Shown: piece by piece, positions 1-7,169 of the stretch
Layout of the letters: each line of letters starts with the position of its first letter
Position numbering within the stretch: position 1 is the first letter of the stretch
Origin: Bacillota bacterium
Lineage (GTDB): Bacteria > Bacillota > Clostridia > Oscillospirales > Ruminococcaceae
Reading direction: 5' to 3'
Assembly: GCA_029550985.1 (NCBI GenBank)
Contig: JAKPGH010000254.1
Location: 1 to 23,800, forward strand
DNA: 23,800 nt
Made by a program: the position numbers and the translations under genes
The notes under the pieces: generated by a model
The model's input: the letters and a program-made list of their open reading frames with translations, nothing else
What the model was told of the DNA's origin: nothing
The model's database searches: none

Positions 1-847
1 GGGAGAGAAAGGCAAGCTCGGGGCTTTGATAGCGCAGCGGCTCGGTCAGCACCACAGGGGACGCCACCGGCACCTGGGATTGCCGGGCGTAGCGAATCAG
101 TCGGCTGATGGCCTGCTTGGCGGCGGAAAAGGTTCCCAGGCCTTTTTCGGAATCCTGCAAGCCGTCGGCGGTAAAGGCGACGTGAACCTCCTTGCAGCGG
201 GCAATCAGCAACTGCAGCAGGGCAAATTCCCCCGCCATAAAGGTGGTAAAACCGTCCACAAACAGGCAGGCGCCCTCAAAGACGCTGTTTTGGGCCATCA
301 TCTCCCGCGCCCGGAGCAGGTCGTCCTCCGGGTCGGTGTAGCCCCGCTCCAACAGCGCCTGATAGGCGGTGTAGAGGGCGGTAAGGTCGGAGAGCTTGTC
401 CCGCAGCTGGTTGGATTCCACCGATTGGGTCACCTGTTCCAGCGCCCCGGGGGTAAGCCCCGCCGCCTTGAATTCCGAACAAATGGAGGTGAGGGTGGTC
501 AAAAAGGCGGGGTCGTTGCAGCTTTTGCGGTAAACTTTCAGGTGTTCCGCCAGCTCCGCCACCGCCAACGACATGAGCAGGTACCTTCCCGTCTGGGTGA
601 CCGGAACGCCCGCCAGCCCCCCGTGGGCGCGAAAGACGCTGTTGCAGAGTCTGGTAAAGCTCAAAACCTCCACTCTCAGGGCAAGCTGCGGCCCCAGTTG
701 CCGGCTGACCTGCCGCTCCGCCTCAAAGGAATACTGCTCCGGCACCAGCAGAACGCAGTGTTCCCCCCGCCGGGCCGCTTCGCCCAGCCGCTCCAGCAGC
801 AGGGTGGTTTTTCCGGTTCCCGCCCGGCCTAAAATCAAATGAAGCAC
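1..847 (-). CDS. addB: ATP-dependent helicase/nuclease AddAB, subunit AddB (N-terminal part)
   Basis: AddB pairs with AddA to process double-strand DNA ends for homologous recombination in Firmicutes, the counterpart of RecBCD. About 282 residues are visible and the rest runs off the left edge. The protein opens VLHLILGRAGTGKTTLL, a Walker A motif at about residues 7-14. It continues with LLVPEQYSFEAERQ and later FVDGFTTFMAGEFALLQLL, both typical of the AddB N-terminal UvrD-like helicase domain. The iron-sulphur nuclease region lies outside the window. The start is GTG at 847, chosen because AAAGGGGGA lies about 7 bases upstream; no ATG fits. addA would be expected further left. A rho-independent terminator at 966-991 separates it from the lipoprotein gene, so it probably has its own promoter, but none is clear. 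Family assignment is secure; the missing C-terminus is due to the window edge. Confidence 0.9.
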   Translation of the reverse strand, partial: MLHLILGRAGTGKTTLLLERLGEAARRGEHCVLLVPEQYSFEAERQVSRQLGPQLALRVEVLSFTRLCNSVFRAHGGLAGVPVTQTGRYLLMSLAVAELAEHLKVYRKSCNDPAFLTTLTSICSEFKAAGLTPGALEQVTQSVESNQLRDKLSDLTALYTAYQALLERGYTDPEDDLLRAREMMAQNSVFEGACLFVDGFTTFMAGEFALLQLLIARCKEVHVAFTADGLQDSEKGLGTFSAAKQAISRLIRYARQSQVPVASPVVLTEPLRYQSPELAFLS

Positions 848-965
848 CCAAAGTCCCCCTTTGTGGCAATTTGCCTATAGCTCATCGGAACTGCCGCAGG
901 TTTCCTCCTGCGCAAGCTCTTTACTGATGAAACTTCGATACTGTTTTGGATTTGCGGCCTTGTCT

Positions 966-991
966 AAAAAAGCCGCCTTGCGGCGGCTTTT
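966..991 (-). terminator. Rho-independent terminator behind the lipoprotein gene
   Basis: On the minus strand this reads as a 6-bp GCCGCC/GGCGGC stem closed by a GCAA tetraloop and followed by six T residues. It lies about 48 bases after the lipoprotein stop codon and ahead of addB. It should end the upstream transcription unit. The plus strand also carries a shorter T run. Confidence 0.85.
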
Positions 992-1038
992 CAGCCAACA
1001 GCGGACATACCCGGGGGCATGTCTCGTCCGTTGTGTTA

Positions 1039-1590
1039 TCATCCCACTGCGGAACCGGGGCTCGGCGGCAGCGCCTCCTTCTTCTGACGGAAGGTGAAGG
1101 TGGCCAGCTCTTTTTCGTCGTACTCCAGCTTGAGCCGAGCCTTGCCCAGGGATTCATCCCTTTCGACGCGGATGCGGTCAAACACCCGGCTGGTCACCGC
1201 AATGGGCTCGTCGGGGTCGAACTGATAGCGGAAATAATAGCCCACGCCATCCGCCATCACCATTCGGGCCACCACGAAGCTTTTGGTAATGAAGCAGACG
1301 GTGAGGGAACAGTCCTCCCCCGCCTCGTATTGGTCCACAAACTGGTCCAGCAGCGCAAAATCCGACACCTGCTCCTCTTCGCTGATAAAGACTCCCTGGG
1401 CATGGAGCAGCCCCACCTGATTGCGATAGGGCAGGATTTTGTCCCGGATTTCCAACATAAATTCCTGAGCCAGTTCATCCCGCTTGGCGACTTGTTCCGG
1501 GGTCGGCTCCTTGGGCTTGGAAGAACAGGCGCTCAATCCCAGGCATAGAAGAAGAACCAGTAACAGGCAGCACAATTTATGTAGCTTCAT
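1039..1590 (-). CDS. Putative lipoprotein of unknown function
   Basis: This encodes a 183-residue protein with a lipoprotein signal peptide. The N-terminus is MKLHK followed by a leucine-rich hydrophobic core and the lipobox LSAC, with the lipidated cysteine at residue 22. It should therefore be anchored to the outer face of the cytoplasmic membrane. The mature part is mostly charged, mixed alpha/beta in composition, and matches no family I recognise. The start at ATG 1590 is chosen because GAGGTGA lies about 4 bases upstream and the signal peptide begins there; a longer reading frame to 1734 would bury the signal. It lies 71 bases after the oxidoreductase gamma-subunit gene with no clear promoter or terminator between them, so it may be the last gene of that transcript. 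The terminator at 966-991 follows it. Export is well supported; the function is unknown. Confidence 0.75.
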   Translation of the reverse strand: MKLHKLCCLLLVLLLCLGLSACSSKPKEPTPEQVAKRDELAQEFMLEIRDKILPYRNQVGLLHAQGVFISEEEQVSDFALLDQFVDQYEAGEDCSLTVCFITKSFVVARMVMADGVGYYFRYQFDPDEPIAVTSRVFDRIRVERDESLGKARLKLEYDEKELATFTFRQKKEALPPSPGSAVG

Positions 1591-1661
1591 GGGGTCACCT
1601 CGCTTTGAAACAACGGCAATGGTTTCTGTGGTTTGGCTGTTGCTACAGTGTATTCCCTCAT

Positions 1662-2195
1662 TTACTGCTCCATACCTAAGCGAATGGCGCGCAGGTTGTG
1701 CTCCAACAGATGGGACTTGCTGGCGGGCACACATTTCTGCACCGCTTTTTCCACCGTATCCATCGAGGTAAAGCCGGTGGATTCCAGCAGCTTGCCCAGC
1801 AGAATCATGTTGGCGATACCCTCCAGATGGTGCTCGTTGGAAAGGGCGGTGGCCGGCACCTCGTAGAACCTCACATCCTCCCGGCGTTTGGAGGAGGTGA
1901 CAAGGCTGGAATCGATGATGACCACGCCGCCGGGCTTGACGGTGTCGATAAATTTATCGTAGGAAGGGTTGTTCATGGCAATGAGCACATCCGGCTCGGT
2001 GACCAGAGGAGAGCCGATGGGCATATCGGAGATGCAGACGCTGCAGTTGGCGGTGCCGCCCCGCATTTCGGGGCCGTAGCTGGGCAGCCAGCTGACCTCC
2101 TTGCCGTCGATGAGTCCGGCATAGGCCACCACCTTGCCGCTGAACAGGATGCCCTGTCCGCCGAATCCCGCAAAAAGCATGTTGTAGCTTGCCAT
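1662..2195 (-). CDS. 2-oxoacid:ferredoxin oxidoreductase, gamma subunit
   Basis: This is the 177-residue gamma subunit of a ferredoxin-linked 2-oxoacid oxidoreductase (Vor/Kor type), which takes part in coenzyme A-dependent oxidative decarboxylation. It begins MASYNMLFAGFGGQGILFSG. The glycine-rich GFGGQG near residues 10-16, WLPSYGPEMRGGTANC and VKPGGVVIIDSSL are characteristic of the family. The start is ATG at 2195 with GGAGGGGAAG just upstream; upstream in-frame codons lie inside the preceding gene. It begins 2 bases after the beta-subunit stop codon and is the fourth gene of the operon (ferredoxin, alpha, beta, gamma). Vor and Kor paralogues share this subunit type, so substrate choice cannot be read from it; the alpha subunit points to branched-chain 2-oxoacids. 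It works in the cytoplasm. Confidence 0.9.
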   Translation of the reverse strand: MASYNMLFAGFGGQGILFSGKVVAYAGLIDGKEVSWLPSYGPEMRGGTANCSVCISDMPIGSPLVTEPDVLIAMNNPSYDKFIDTVKPGGVVIIDSSLVTSSKRREDVRFYEVPATALSNEHHLEGIANMILLGKLLESTGFTSMDTVEKAVQKCVPASKSHLLEHNLRAIRLGMEQ

Positions 2196-2197
2196 GG

Positions 2198-2950
2198 TTA
2201 CTTCCCCTCCTTTGCGGTGACGTCCTTGTACACTCCGAGGGGATAGTAGGGAATCATATTGTCCTCCAGCCACTTCAGAGCTTCCACGGGAGTCAGGCCC
2301 CAGTTGGTGGGGCAGGTGGACAGCACTTCCACAATGGAAAAGCCGCGGTGCGCGATTTGGTTCTCAAAAGCTTTTTTGATGGCCTTTTTGGCTTTACGGA
2401 TGTTGGGGATGCTGTTGACCGCCACCCGCTCGGCGTAGGCGGTACCGTCCAGAGTAGCCAGCATTTCGCAGATGCGCACCGGGTATCCGGCGGTTTTCAC
2501 ATCCCGGCCGTAGGGGGAAGTCTGGGTCACCTGGCCGGGCAGGGTGGTGGGAGCCATCTGTCCGCCGGTCATGCCGTAAATGGCGTTGTTGACGAAGATG
2601 ATGACGATATTCTCGCCCCGGGCGGCGGCGTGCACCGTCTCGGCGGTGCCGATGGCGGCCAGGTCGCCGTCTCCCTGGTATGTAAAGATGACGTTGTTGG
2701 GCAGGGCCCGGGCAAGTCCGGTGGCCACGGCGGGAGCCCGTCCGTGGGGAGCCTGCACCATGTCGCAGCTGAAGAAATTATACGCCATCACGGAGCAGCC
2801 GACGGGAGCGACGCCCACCGTTCTGCCCTCCACGCCCAGTTCTTCAATGCTCTCCGCCACCAGCTTGTGAATGATGCCGTGGGTGCAGCCGGGGCAGTAA
2901 CTCAGCGGCATGTCGGTGAGCATTTTGGATTTTTCGTAAACAGTGGTCAT
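2198..2950 (-). CDS. 2-oxoacid:ferredoxin oxidoreductase, beta subunit (TPP-binding)
   Basis: The beta subunit carries thiamine pyrophosphate and performs the decarboxylation step. The 250-residue protein has the TPP-binding signature: GDGD at residues 93-96 and NN at 121-122, followed by AIYGMTGGQMAPTT. The N-terminal YCPGCTHG, with Cys19 and Cys22, together with Cys51 and a late Cys in STCPTNW, matches the cysteine pattern of family members that bind a 4Fe-4S cluster. The start is ATG 2950, with GCAGGAGGTG about 7 bases upstream. The ATG overlaps the stop codon of the alpha-subunit gene by 4 bases (ATGA), so translation is probably coupled. The length is normal for the separate beta subunits of Vor/Kor enzymes. 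The neighbouring alpha subunit resembles VorB, so the likely substrate is 3-methyl-2-oxobutanoate and related branched-chain acids. 2-oxoglutarate remains possible. Confidence 0.92.
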   Translation of the reverse strand: MTTVYEKSKMLTDMPLSYCPGCTHGIIHKLVAESIEELGVEGRTVGVAPVGCSVMAYNFFSCDMVQAPHGRAPAVATGLARALPNNVIFTYQGDGDLAAIGTAETVHAAARGENIVIIFVNNAIYGMTGGQMAPTTLPGQVTQTSPYGRDVKTAGYPVRICEMLATLDGTAYAERVAVNSIPNIRKAKKAIKKAFENQIAHRGFSIVEVLSTCPTNWGLTPVEALKWLEDNMIPYYPLGVYKDVTAKEGK

Positions 2951-4011
2951 TGTGCAGCACCTCCTGCAATGGTTTTCAGCTGATTCAGCACCTCGGCAGG
3001 AGTGGGAACGACACCGCCGGTGTGGCCTAAGAAGTGAATCGGTTTGCTAAATTCCAACGCCAGTTTGACGTCCTCAACCATCTGCCCCATGCTCATTTCC
3101 ACCACCAGGACATTCTTGGCGGTTTGAGCGGCTTTTCGGAGCTCTTCCTTGGGGAAGGGCCACAGGGTGATGGGGCGAAGGAGTCCTGCCTTCAATCCCT
3201 GCGCCCGCGCCGTCATCACGGCGCTGCGGGCAATGCGGGAGGAGGCGCCGTAGGCCACCACCAGCACGTCGCAGTCCTCGGTTTCAAAGGACTCGGCCCG
3301 GGTTTCGGTGGCCTGAATCTGGGCGTAGCGCTGGAACCGCTCCCGGTTTTTCTGCTCCAGCTGGTCGGGCTGGAGGTAAAGGGAGTTGGCAATGTTATGC
3401 TTCCGCTTGTTTTGATGGCCGCAGGTGGCCCAGGGCTTTTCGGTGGGGGTGATTTGGATGTCGGGGAATTCCACCGGCTCCATCATCTGGCCCAGCAGAC
3501 CGTCTCCCAGCAGCATGGCGGGCATTCGGTACTTTTCGGCCAAATCGAACATGTCAAAAATGCAGGTCACCATCTCCTGAACGGTGGCGGGGGCAAAGAC
3601 CAGAATGTGGGCGTCGCCGTGGCCGGGCGCCTTGGTGGCCTGATTGTAGTCGGCCTGGCTGGGCTGAATGCCGCCCAGGCCCGGGCCGCCCCGCTGAATG
3701 TTGAGGATGACGCAGGGCAGGTCGCAGCCGATGAGGTAGGAGATGCCCTCGGTTTTCAGGGAGATGCCGGGAGAGGAAGAGGAGGTCATCGCCCGCACGC
3801 CGGCGGCGGCGGCGCCCACCACCATGTTGATGGCGGCGATTTCACTCTCCGCCTGCAGGAAACATCCGCCCACCTTGGGCATCCGCTTCGCCATATAGGC
3901 GGAAACTTCGGTCTGAGGGGTGATGGGGTATCCGAAAAAGTGACGGCAACCGGCGCGAATCGCAGCTTCAGCAATCGCTTCGTTGCCCTTCATCAAGATG
4001 CGTTCTGCCAT
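2947..4011 (-). CDS. vorB: 3-methyl-2-oxobutanoate:ferredoxin oxidoreductase, alpha subunit VorB-like
   Basis: This is the 354-residue alpha subunit of a 2-oxoacid:ferredoxin oxidoreductase. It carries the pyrimidine-binding domain that pairs with the TPP-binding beta subunit. The opening MAERILMKGNEAIAEAAIRA, then GYPITPQTE at about residues 27-35, QAESEIAAINMVVGAA, MTSSSSPGISLKTEGI and RGGPGLGGIQPSQ strongly resemble the clostridial VorB family. The reaction converts branched-chain 2-oxoacids, CoA and oxidised ferredoxin to acyl-CoA, CO2 and reduced ferredoxin. I chose ATG 4011 because AAAGGAG sits 9 bases upstream. A TTG at 4017 and an ATG at 3993 are less well placed. It starts 6 bases after the ferredoxin stop codon and overlaps the beta gene by 4 bases. 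Family membership is firm; the exact substrate is inferred from resemblance. Confidence 0.9.
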   Translation of the reverse strand: MAERILMKGNEAIAEAAIRAGCRHFFGYPITPQTEVSAYMAKRMPKVGGCFLQAESEIAAINMVVGAAAAGVRAMTSSSSPGISLKTEGISYLIGCDLPCVILNIQRGGPGLGGIQPSQADYNQATKAPGHGDAHILVFAPATVQEMVTCIFDMFDLAEKYRMPAMLLGDGLLGQMMEPVEFPDIQITPTEKPWATCGHQNKRKHNIANSLYLQPDQLEQKNRERFQRYAQIQATETRAESFETEDCDVLVVAYGASSRIARSAVMTARAQGLKAGLLRPITLWPFPKEELRKAAQTAKNVLVVEMSMGQMVEDVKLALEFSKPIHFLGHTGGVVPTPAEVLNQLKTIAGGAAQ

Positions 4012-4017
4012 GTCCAA

Positions 4018-4230
4018 TCACTCCTTTTCCACTTTGATGGCGCTGTCCGGGCACATAATGGCGCACATGGCACAGGCAATGCAAAGTTCGATGTTGCTGA
4101 CAGTTGCGGGATTGTATCCCTTGGCGTTGAGCTTGTCCCGGTCGATGACCATGATTTTCTTGGGACAAACCGACGTGCAGAGGCCGCAGCCTTTGCATAC
4201 TTGTTCATTGACAGTCACGCGGTTGGCCAT
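4018..4230 (-). CDS. 4Fe-4S ferredoxin-type subunit of the 2-oxoacid oxidoreductase
   Basis: This 70-residue protein is a two-cluster ferredoxin. Its two motifs are CKGCGLCTSVCP (cysteines 12, 15, 18, 22) and CIACAMCAIMCP (cysteines 50, 53, 56, 60). It corresponds to the delta subunit that passes electrons from the TPP site to free ferredoxin. It is the first gene of the operon, directly ahead of the alpha, beta and gamma genes. The start at ATG 4230 gives MANRVTVNEQ. The ribosome binding site AAGGAGG is about 12 bases away, slightly far, but a longer frame reaching 4311 begins with residues unlike this family. A 155-base gap separates it from the ATPase gene and should hold the operon promoter, although I see no convincing -35/-10 pair there. 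Confidence 0.9.
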   Translation of the reverse strand: MANRVTVNEQVCKGCGLCTSVCPKKIMVIDRDKLNAKGYNPATVSNIELCIACAMCAIMCPDSAIKVEKE

Positions 4231-4359
4231 TCTGATATGCTTCCTCCTTGATATGTACTGCGGGCAGGCCAAGGGGCCTATAGAAGGCGCGCTCGGCGGG
4301 TCCTTGAGCATCTACAGCCCGAAAAGCTGCAGTGATTTTACGCAATGAGAGACAAAGAC

Positions 4360-4368
4360 TTTGACAAC
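4360..4368 (-). promoter_or_regulatory. 0A-box-like site upstream of the oxidoreductase operon
   Basis: The minus strand reads GTTGTCAAA, matching 8 of 9 positions of the Spo0A consensus TTTGTCRAA. It lies about 130 bases ahead of the ferredoxin start. One short match in intergenic DNA can arise by chance, so this is only a candidate. Confidence 0.25.
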
Positions 4369-4385
4369 CGGGTTTCCGGTAGATT

Positions 4386-5051
4386 TTACTCCTGCCACAG
4401 AGTTTTGACGTAAACGCCCACCGGGAAGATGTCCTCCCGGGGCAGGGACGGCGCCAAATCCTCCCGGACGGCGGTAAACAGCAAGGGCTTTCCGGTCAGG
4501 CGGGAAAGCTCCTTCGCCTTGCGGATGGACTCCTCCACATCCTGCCGGGTGGTTTGCCCCGCCAAATTGGAGTTGTTGACAATGTGGGTAAAAGAAAGGC
4601 GGGAGGCCGCTTCGATGTCGGCTAAGTAGGGAGCGGCTTCCTCCGGCGTGCGGGTAAGGTAACGGAAAAAGTTCACCACAAACAGCATGGTGTAGGGCCG
4701 CTGCAGAATTTTGGGGGCATACCGGCCCAAAGCGTAGGCGCCGTCGTCGTCTCCCCCCACGTCGATGATGACGCAGTCGCCCTTGCCCAGGCGGGCGTCC
4801 AGCTCTCCGGTCAGGGCGGGAACGTCCAGATTGGAGCCCGCAAAGGTGGGGACAATGAGGTGAATGCCCTTTTCTTCCGCCATGGGGCGAAAATCGGCGG
4901 TGCGGAAATAGGGGTTGACCACATCCAAGTCACAAAGGGTGACCGGCTTGCCCTCGTTTCGCAAACGAAGCGCCAGATTGAGGGAAAGGTTGGTCTTGCC
5001 GCTTCCGTAATGGCCGGCCACAATGATGGTATCGGTTAACCTGTTTAACAT
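4386..5051 (-). CDS. ParA/MinD-like P-loop ATPase of unknown role
   Basis: This 221-residue protein belongs to the CobQ/CobB/MinD/ParA nucleotide-binding superfamily. After MLNRLTDTIIVA comes the P-loop GHYGSGKTN at about residues 13-21. CDLDVVNPYFRTADF follows, where the switch region is expected, then VIIDVGGDDDGAYALGRYAP as the Walker B region. LFVVNFFRYLTRTPEEA and FTHIVNNSNLAGQTT resemble the nucleotide base-binding end of the domain. There is no DNA-binding or membrane-anchor segment, so it is not a standard ParA or MinD. The start is ATG 5051, with AAGGAG 5 bases upstream and a good promoter at 5091-5119. The neighbouring Vor operon could mean a role in metal-cluster or redox enzyme maturation, but that is only a guess from position. 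Confidence 0.85.
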   Translation of the reverse strand: MLNRLTDTIIVAGHYGSGKTNLSLNLALRLRNEGKPVTLCDLDVVNPYFRTADFRPMAEEKGIHLIVPTFAGSNLDVPALTGELDARLGKGDCVIIDVGGDDDGAYALGRYAPKILQRPYTMLFVVNFFRYLTRTPEEAAPYLADIEAASRLSFTHIVNNSNLAGQTTRQDVEESIRKAKELSRLTGKPLLFTAVREDLAPSLPREDIFPVGVYVKTLWQE

Positions 5052-5090
5052 GGCTTCTCCTTGGGCGGTAACGTTCGAGATATTCTAGAT

Positions 5091-5119
5091 ATTATAACAT
5101 TTTTCACCTGTTAACACAA
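5091..5119 (-). promoter_or_regulatory. Sigma-A-type promoter for the P-loop ATPase gene
   Basis: On the minus strand a -35 TTGTGT (5114-5119) and a -10 TATAAT (5091-5096) are separated by exactly 17 bases. The -10 is preceded by TGT, giving an extended -10 element. It lies 40 bases ahead of the ATPase start codon. Confidence 0.75.
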
Positions 5120-5237
5120 TAACCCTCTCCGGGGTGATGAGCGGAGAAAATCGAACCAGAATTGTCGTTGTCTTTCTTTATAAAAGACAAAAGGAGGCAA
5201 TATGCGTTTTTGCATGCCCGCTTTGAAAATGTCCATA

Positions 5238-5630
5238 CTAATTGGTAGTGTGTTCGGAGGGTTTTTGATTTTTGAAACAAGCGGGAACGCCGTCCGGGCC
5301 GATGACCCGGACCGGCACTCCCCGCTCGATACATTGGGCGATGACATGGGCGGTGCCGCGGGAGGAAAAATCCCACACGGCCAACACCTGGTCCGCCATG
5401 GAGACGATTGCGGCGTTGCGAACCAGGGGCGCCGTTTTTCCATATTTGCGGTAATCCGGCGACACTTCCACAAAGGAAAGCCCCAGCTCTTCGGCAATGC
5501 TTTTGGCAAGAAAGTCGATTCCCCGGGCGCCTCCGCTTATAATGGTTGTGGTTTGGGGAGGAATATGGTTAATGATGGCTTTTTTATCAAAATTCTTGAG
5601 GCTTCTTGAGCCAATAATCGCCAGTTTTAT
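5238..5630 (-). CDS. SLOG/DUF2493-like nucleotide-binding protein with apparent ATA start
   Basis: The reading frame encodes about 130 residues with a Rossmann-like SLOG fold, the group that includes DprA, YpsA and DUF2493/YspA proteins. It has an N-terminal KLAIIGSRSL strand-turn, then ISGGARGIDFLAKSIAEE, PDYRKYGKTAPLVRNAAIV, and LAVWDFSSRGTAHVIAQ. These are the expected nucleotide or ligand contacts. The coding frame is clear, yet no ATG, GTG or TTG precedes the first strand. The frame is open back to a TAA near 5697, and the first usable codon, GTG 5471, would remove the whole GSR and SGGARGID region. AGGGGAG lies 9 bases ahead of an ATA codon at 5628-5630, which would give the natural-looking N-terminus (M)KLAIIGSR. 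Either the gene starts at ATA or its start codon has recently mutated. The ligand and function are unknown. Confidence 0.7.
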   Translation of the reverse strand: MKLAIIGSRSLKNFDKKAIINHIPPQTTTIISGGARGIDFLAKSIAEELGLSFVEVSPDYRKYGKTAPLVRNAAIVSMADQVLAVWDFSSRGTAHVIAQCIERGVPVRVIGPDGVPACFKNQKPSEHTTN

Positions 5631-5711
5631 TTTTTCCAGCTCCCCTCGTATCGAGTTTTTCCCCTTTGCAACATTTGTTCGGCTTGGGAAAACTTCTTAA
5701 TTCCATCGATA

Positions 5712-5739
5712 TGTGACAAAACTACTATTCCCTGACAAA
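5712..5739 (-). promoter_or_regulatory. Pair of 0A-box-like sites between the SLOG gene and spoIVB
   Basis: On the minus strand TTTGTCACA (5712-5720) matches 8 of 9, and TTTGTCAGG (5731-5739) 7 of 9, positions of the Spo0A box TTTGTCRAA. They point the same way, and their starts are 19 bases apart, about two helical turns. They sit in the divergent gap next to spoIVB. Both lack the strict TGTCGAA core, so this is tentative. Confidence 0.3.
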
Positions 5740-5832
5740 GGCATAACTTTTTTACTCAAATAATTCTTCTGCAGGGATGCAAATTAATAGGGCCAAAACG
5801 CTTAAACACCTTGCAGAAATGGAGTTTTTTCT

Positions 5833-7056
5833 ATGAGAAGAGTCATTCAGGCCTTTGCCGGAATTGCCTGTGCCGGCGTTATATTACTCCTTGCCCTGAC
5901 GGCGTCGATTCAATACATTTTGCCGGACACCTTCCGGATAGACCAGGGCGAGGAATTTTTTATCAGCGAGCGACTTTCTTTAACCACAAGCGACGAAACC
6001 GATTTTTCTCCCAAAGTATTTGACAAACAGGGAAACGCTTACCGCCTGCATATCAACCTTACCGGCGACCGACACGTCCAGGAAGTTATCTCCTACTCCC
6101 AGCGGCGAATGGTGGTGCCGGGGGGCAGCCCCTTTGGCATTAAGATGTTCACCGACGGCGTCATGGTGGTGGGGATGAGCGATATTCAGGTGGGCAGCGA
6201 AAACGTCAACCCAGCCAAGGAAGCCGGACTGAAAATTGGCGACATGATCACCCACATGAACGGGAAAAAACTGCAGCGGACCGCCGACATCAAGGAAATC
6301 ATCGCCAGCTCTCAGGGAAGGCCGGTCACGGTCAGCGTCCGCCGAGGGGACACCCATCTGGAACTGAGCCTGACGCCCGTCCTGTCCGCGCTGGACAGAG
6401 GGTACAAGGCGGGCATCTGGGTGCGGGATTCCTCGGCCGGTATCGGCACCATGACTTATTATGATCCCGAAACCGGGATATTTGCGGGCCTGGGCCACGG
6501 CGTCTGCGACGTGGATACCGGAGCCATCATGCCCCTTTCCAGCGGGGAAATTGTGGACGTCAACATTTCCGGCTGCAATATGGGCCAAAGCGGAAAGCCC
6601 GGGGAGCTGAAGGGAACCTTTTCCACCGACAAGCCCATCGGACGACTGCTCATCAACAGCGAATTTGGGCTGTTCGGCGTGATGAACGGCTCCTACTTCG
6701 GCACCGACCCCATTCCCATGGCCTACCGGTCGGAGGTCAAACCCGGCCCCGCAGTCATCCTATCTACTATATCGGGCAACAAGCCTCAAAGCTTTGACAT
6801 TCTAATCGAAAAGGTAAACTATTCCGACATTGCCCCCACCAAAAACATGGTGATTAAAATCATCGACAAGAAGCTGCTTTCCACCACCGGGGGCATTGTG
6901 CAGGGTATGAGCGGTTCTCCTATCATCCAGGATGGAAAACTGGTGGGCGCCGTCACCCACGTGTTTGTCAACGACCCCGCGAAAGGATACGGCATTTTTG
7001 CCGAAAATATGGATAAGCAGATAGGAAAAGTCGAAAACATGAGATTTTCCGCGTAA
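5833..7056 (+). CDS. spoIVB: SpoIVB signalling serine peptidase (family S55)
   Basis: SpoIVB is made in the forespore and secreted into the intermembrane space, where it triggers pro-sigma-K processing by cleaving SpoIVFA. The 407-residue protein begins with a membrane segment at about residues 8-30. A PDZ domain spans roughly residues 105-185 (GVMVVGMSDIQV, NPAKEAGLKIGDMITHMNGK). The S55 peptidase domain follows: GLGHGVCDVDTG with the catalytic histidine at 222, and GIVQGMSGSPIIQ with the catalytic serine at 360. Its length is close to the Bacillus subtilis protein. The start at ATG 5833 has GGAG 8 bases upstream. The gene lies 157 bases ahead of spo0A, the usual Firmicute order. No sigma-F or sigma-G promoter could be recognised with confidence in the upstream gap. 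Confidence 0.97.
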   Translation: MRRVIQAFAGIACAGVILLLALTASIQYILPDTFRIDQGEEFFISERLSLTTSDETDFSPKVFDKQGNAYRLHINLTGDRHVQEVISYSQRRMVVPGGSPFGIKMFTDGVMVVGMSDIQVGSENVNPAKEAGLKIGDMITHMNGKKLQRTADIKEIIASSQGRPVTVSVRRGDTHLELSLTPVLSALDRGYKAGIWVRDSSAGIGTMTYYDPETGIFAGLGHGVCDVDTGAIMPLSSGEIVDVNISGCNMGQSGKPGELKGTFSTDKPIGRLLINSEFGLFGVMNGSYFGTDPIPMAYRSEVKPGPAVILSTISGNKPQSFDILIEKVNYSDIAPTKNMVIKIIDKKLLSTTGGIVQGMSGSPIIQDGKLVGAVTHVFVNDPAKGYGIFAENMDKQIGKVENMRFSA

Positions 7057-7117
7057 AAATCGACGTTTTATACAATGATGCTTCCAAAAAATGTATCACA
7101 AATCTCCCGCAATCTCA

Positions 7118-7157
7118 TTGACAATCCCTTGCAATATTTTCCATATAATGGTAAAAT
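7118..7157 (+). promoter_or_regulatory. Candidate overlapping promoters for spo0A
   Basis: Two pairings overlap. TTGCAA (7129-7134) and TAAAAT (7152-7157) are 17 bases apart, and the -10 is preceded by TGG as in an extended -10. TTGACA (7118-7123) and TATAAT (7144-7149) match the consensus hexamers perfectly but are 20 bases apart, which is long for sigma-A. Either could drive spo0A at 7214. I see no clear sigma-H site. Confidence 0.5.
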
Positions 7158-7169
7158 TTAGAAAAGTTC

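Noticed and set aside
835..885. A 16-codon minus-strand leader frame overlapping the addB start
   Set aside because: It has no ribosome binding site at a useful distance (the AGGAGG is about 18 bases away and lies in a small hairpin at 895-912), and no peptide feature supports it.
4231..4385. Promoter for the Vor operon using TTGTCA and TAAAAT
   Set aside because: The hexamers are 21 bases apart, too far for sigma-A, and no other pairing is better.
5202..5609. A 135-codon plus-strand frame with an excellent ribosome binding site (AAAGGAGG, 4 bases before ATG)
   Set aside because: Beyond the first 12 codons it is simply antisense to the SLOG gene, whose protein shows clear motifs. The plus-strand product has no recognisable domain and is rich in shadow-type residues.
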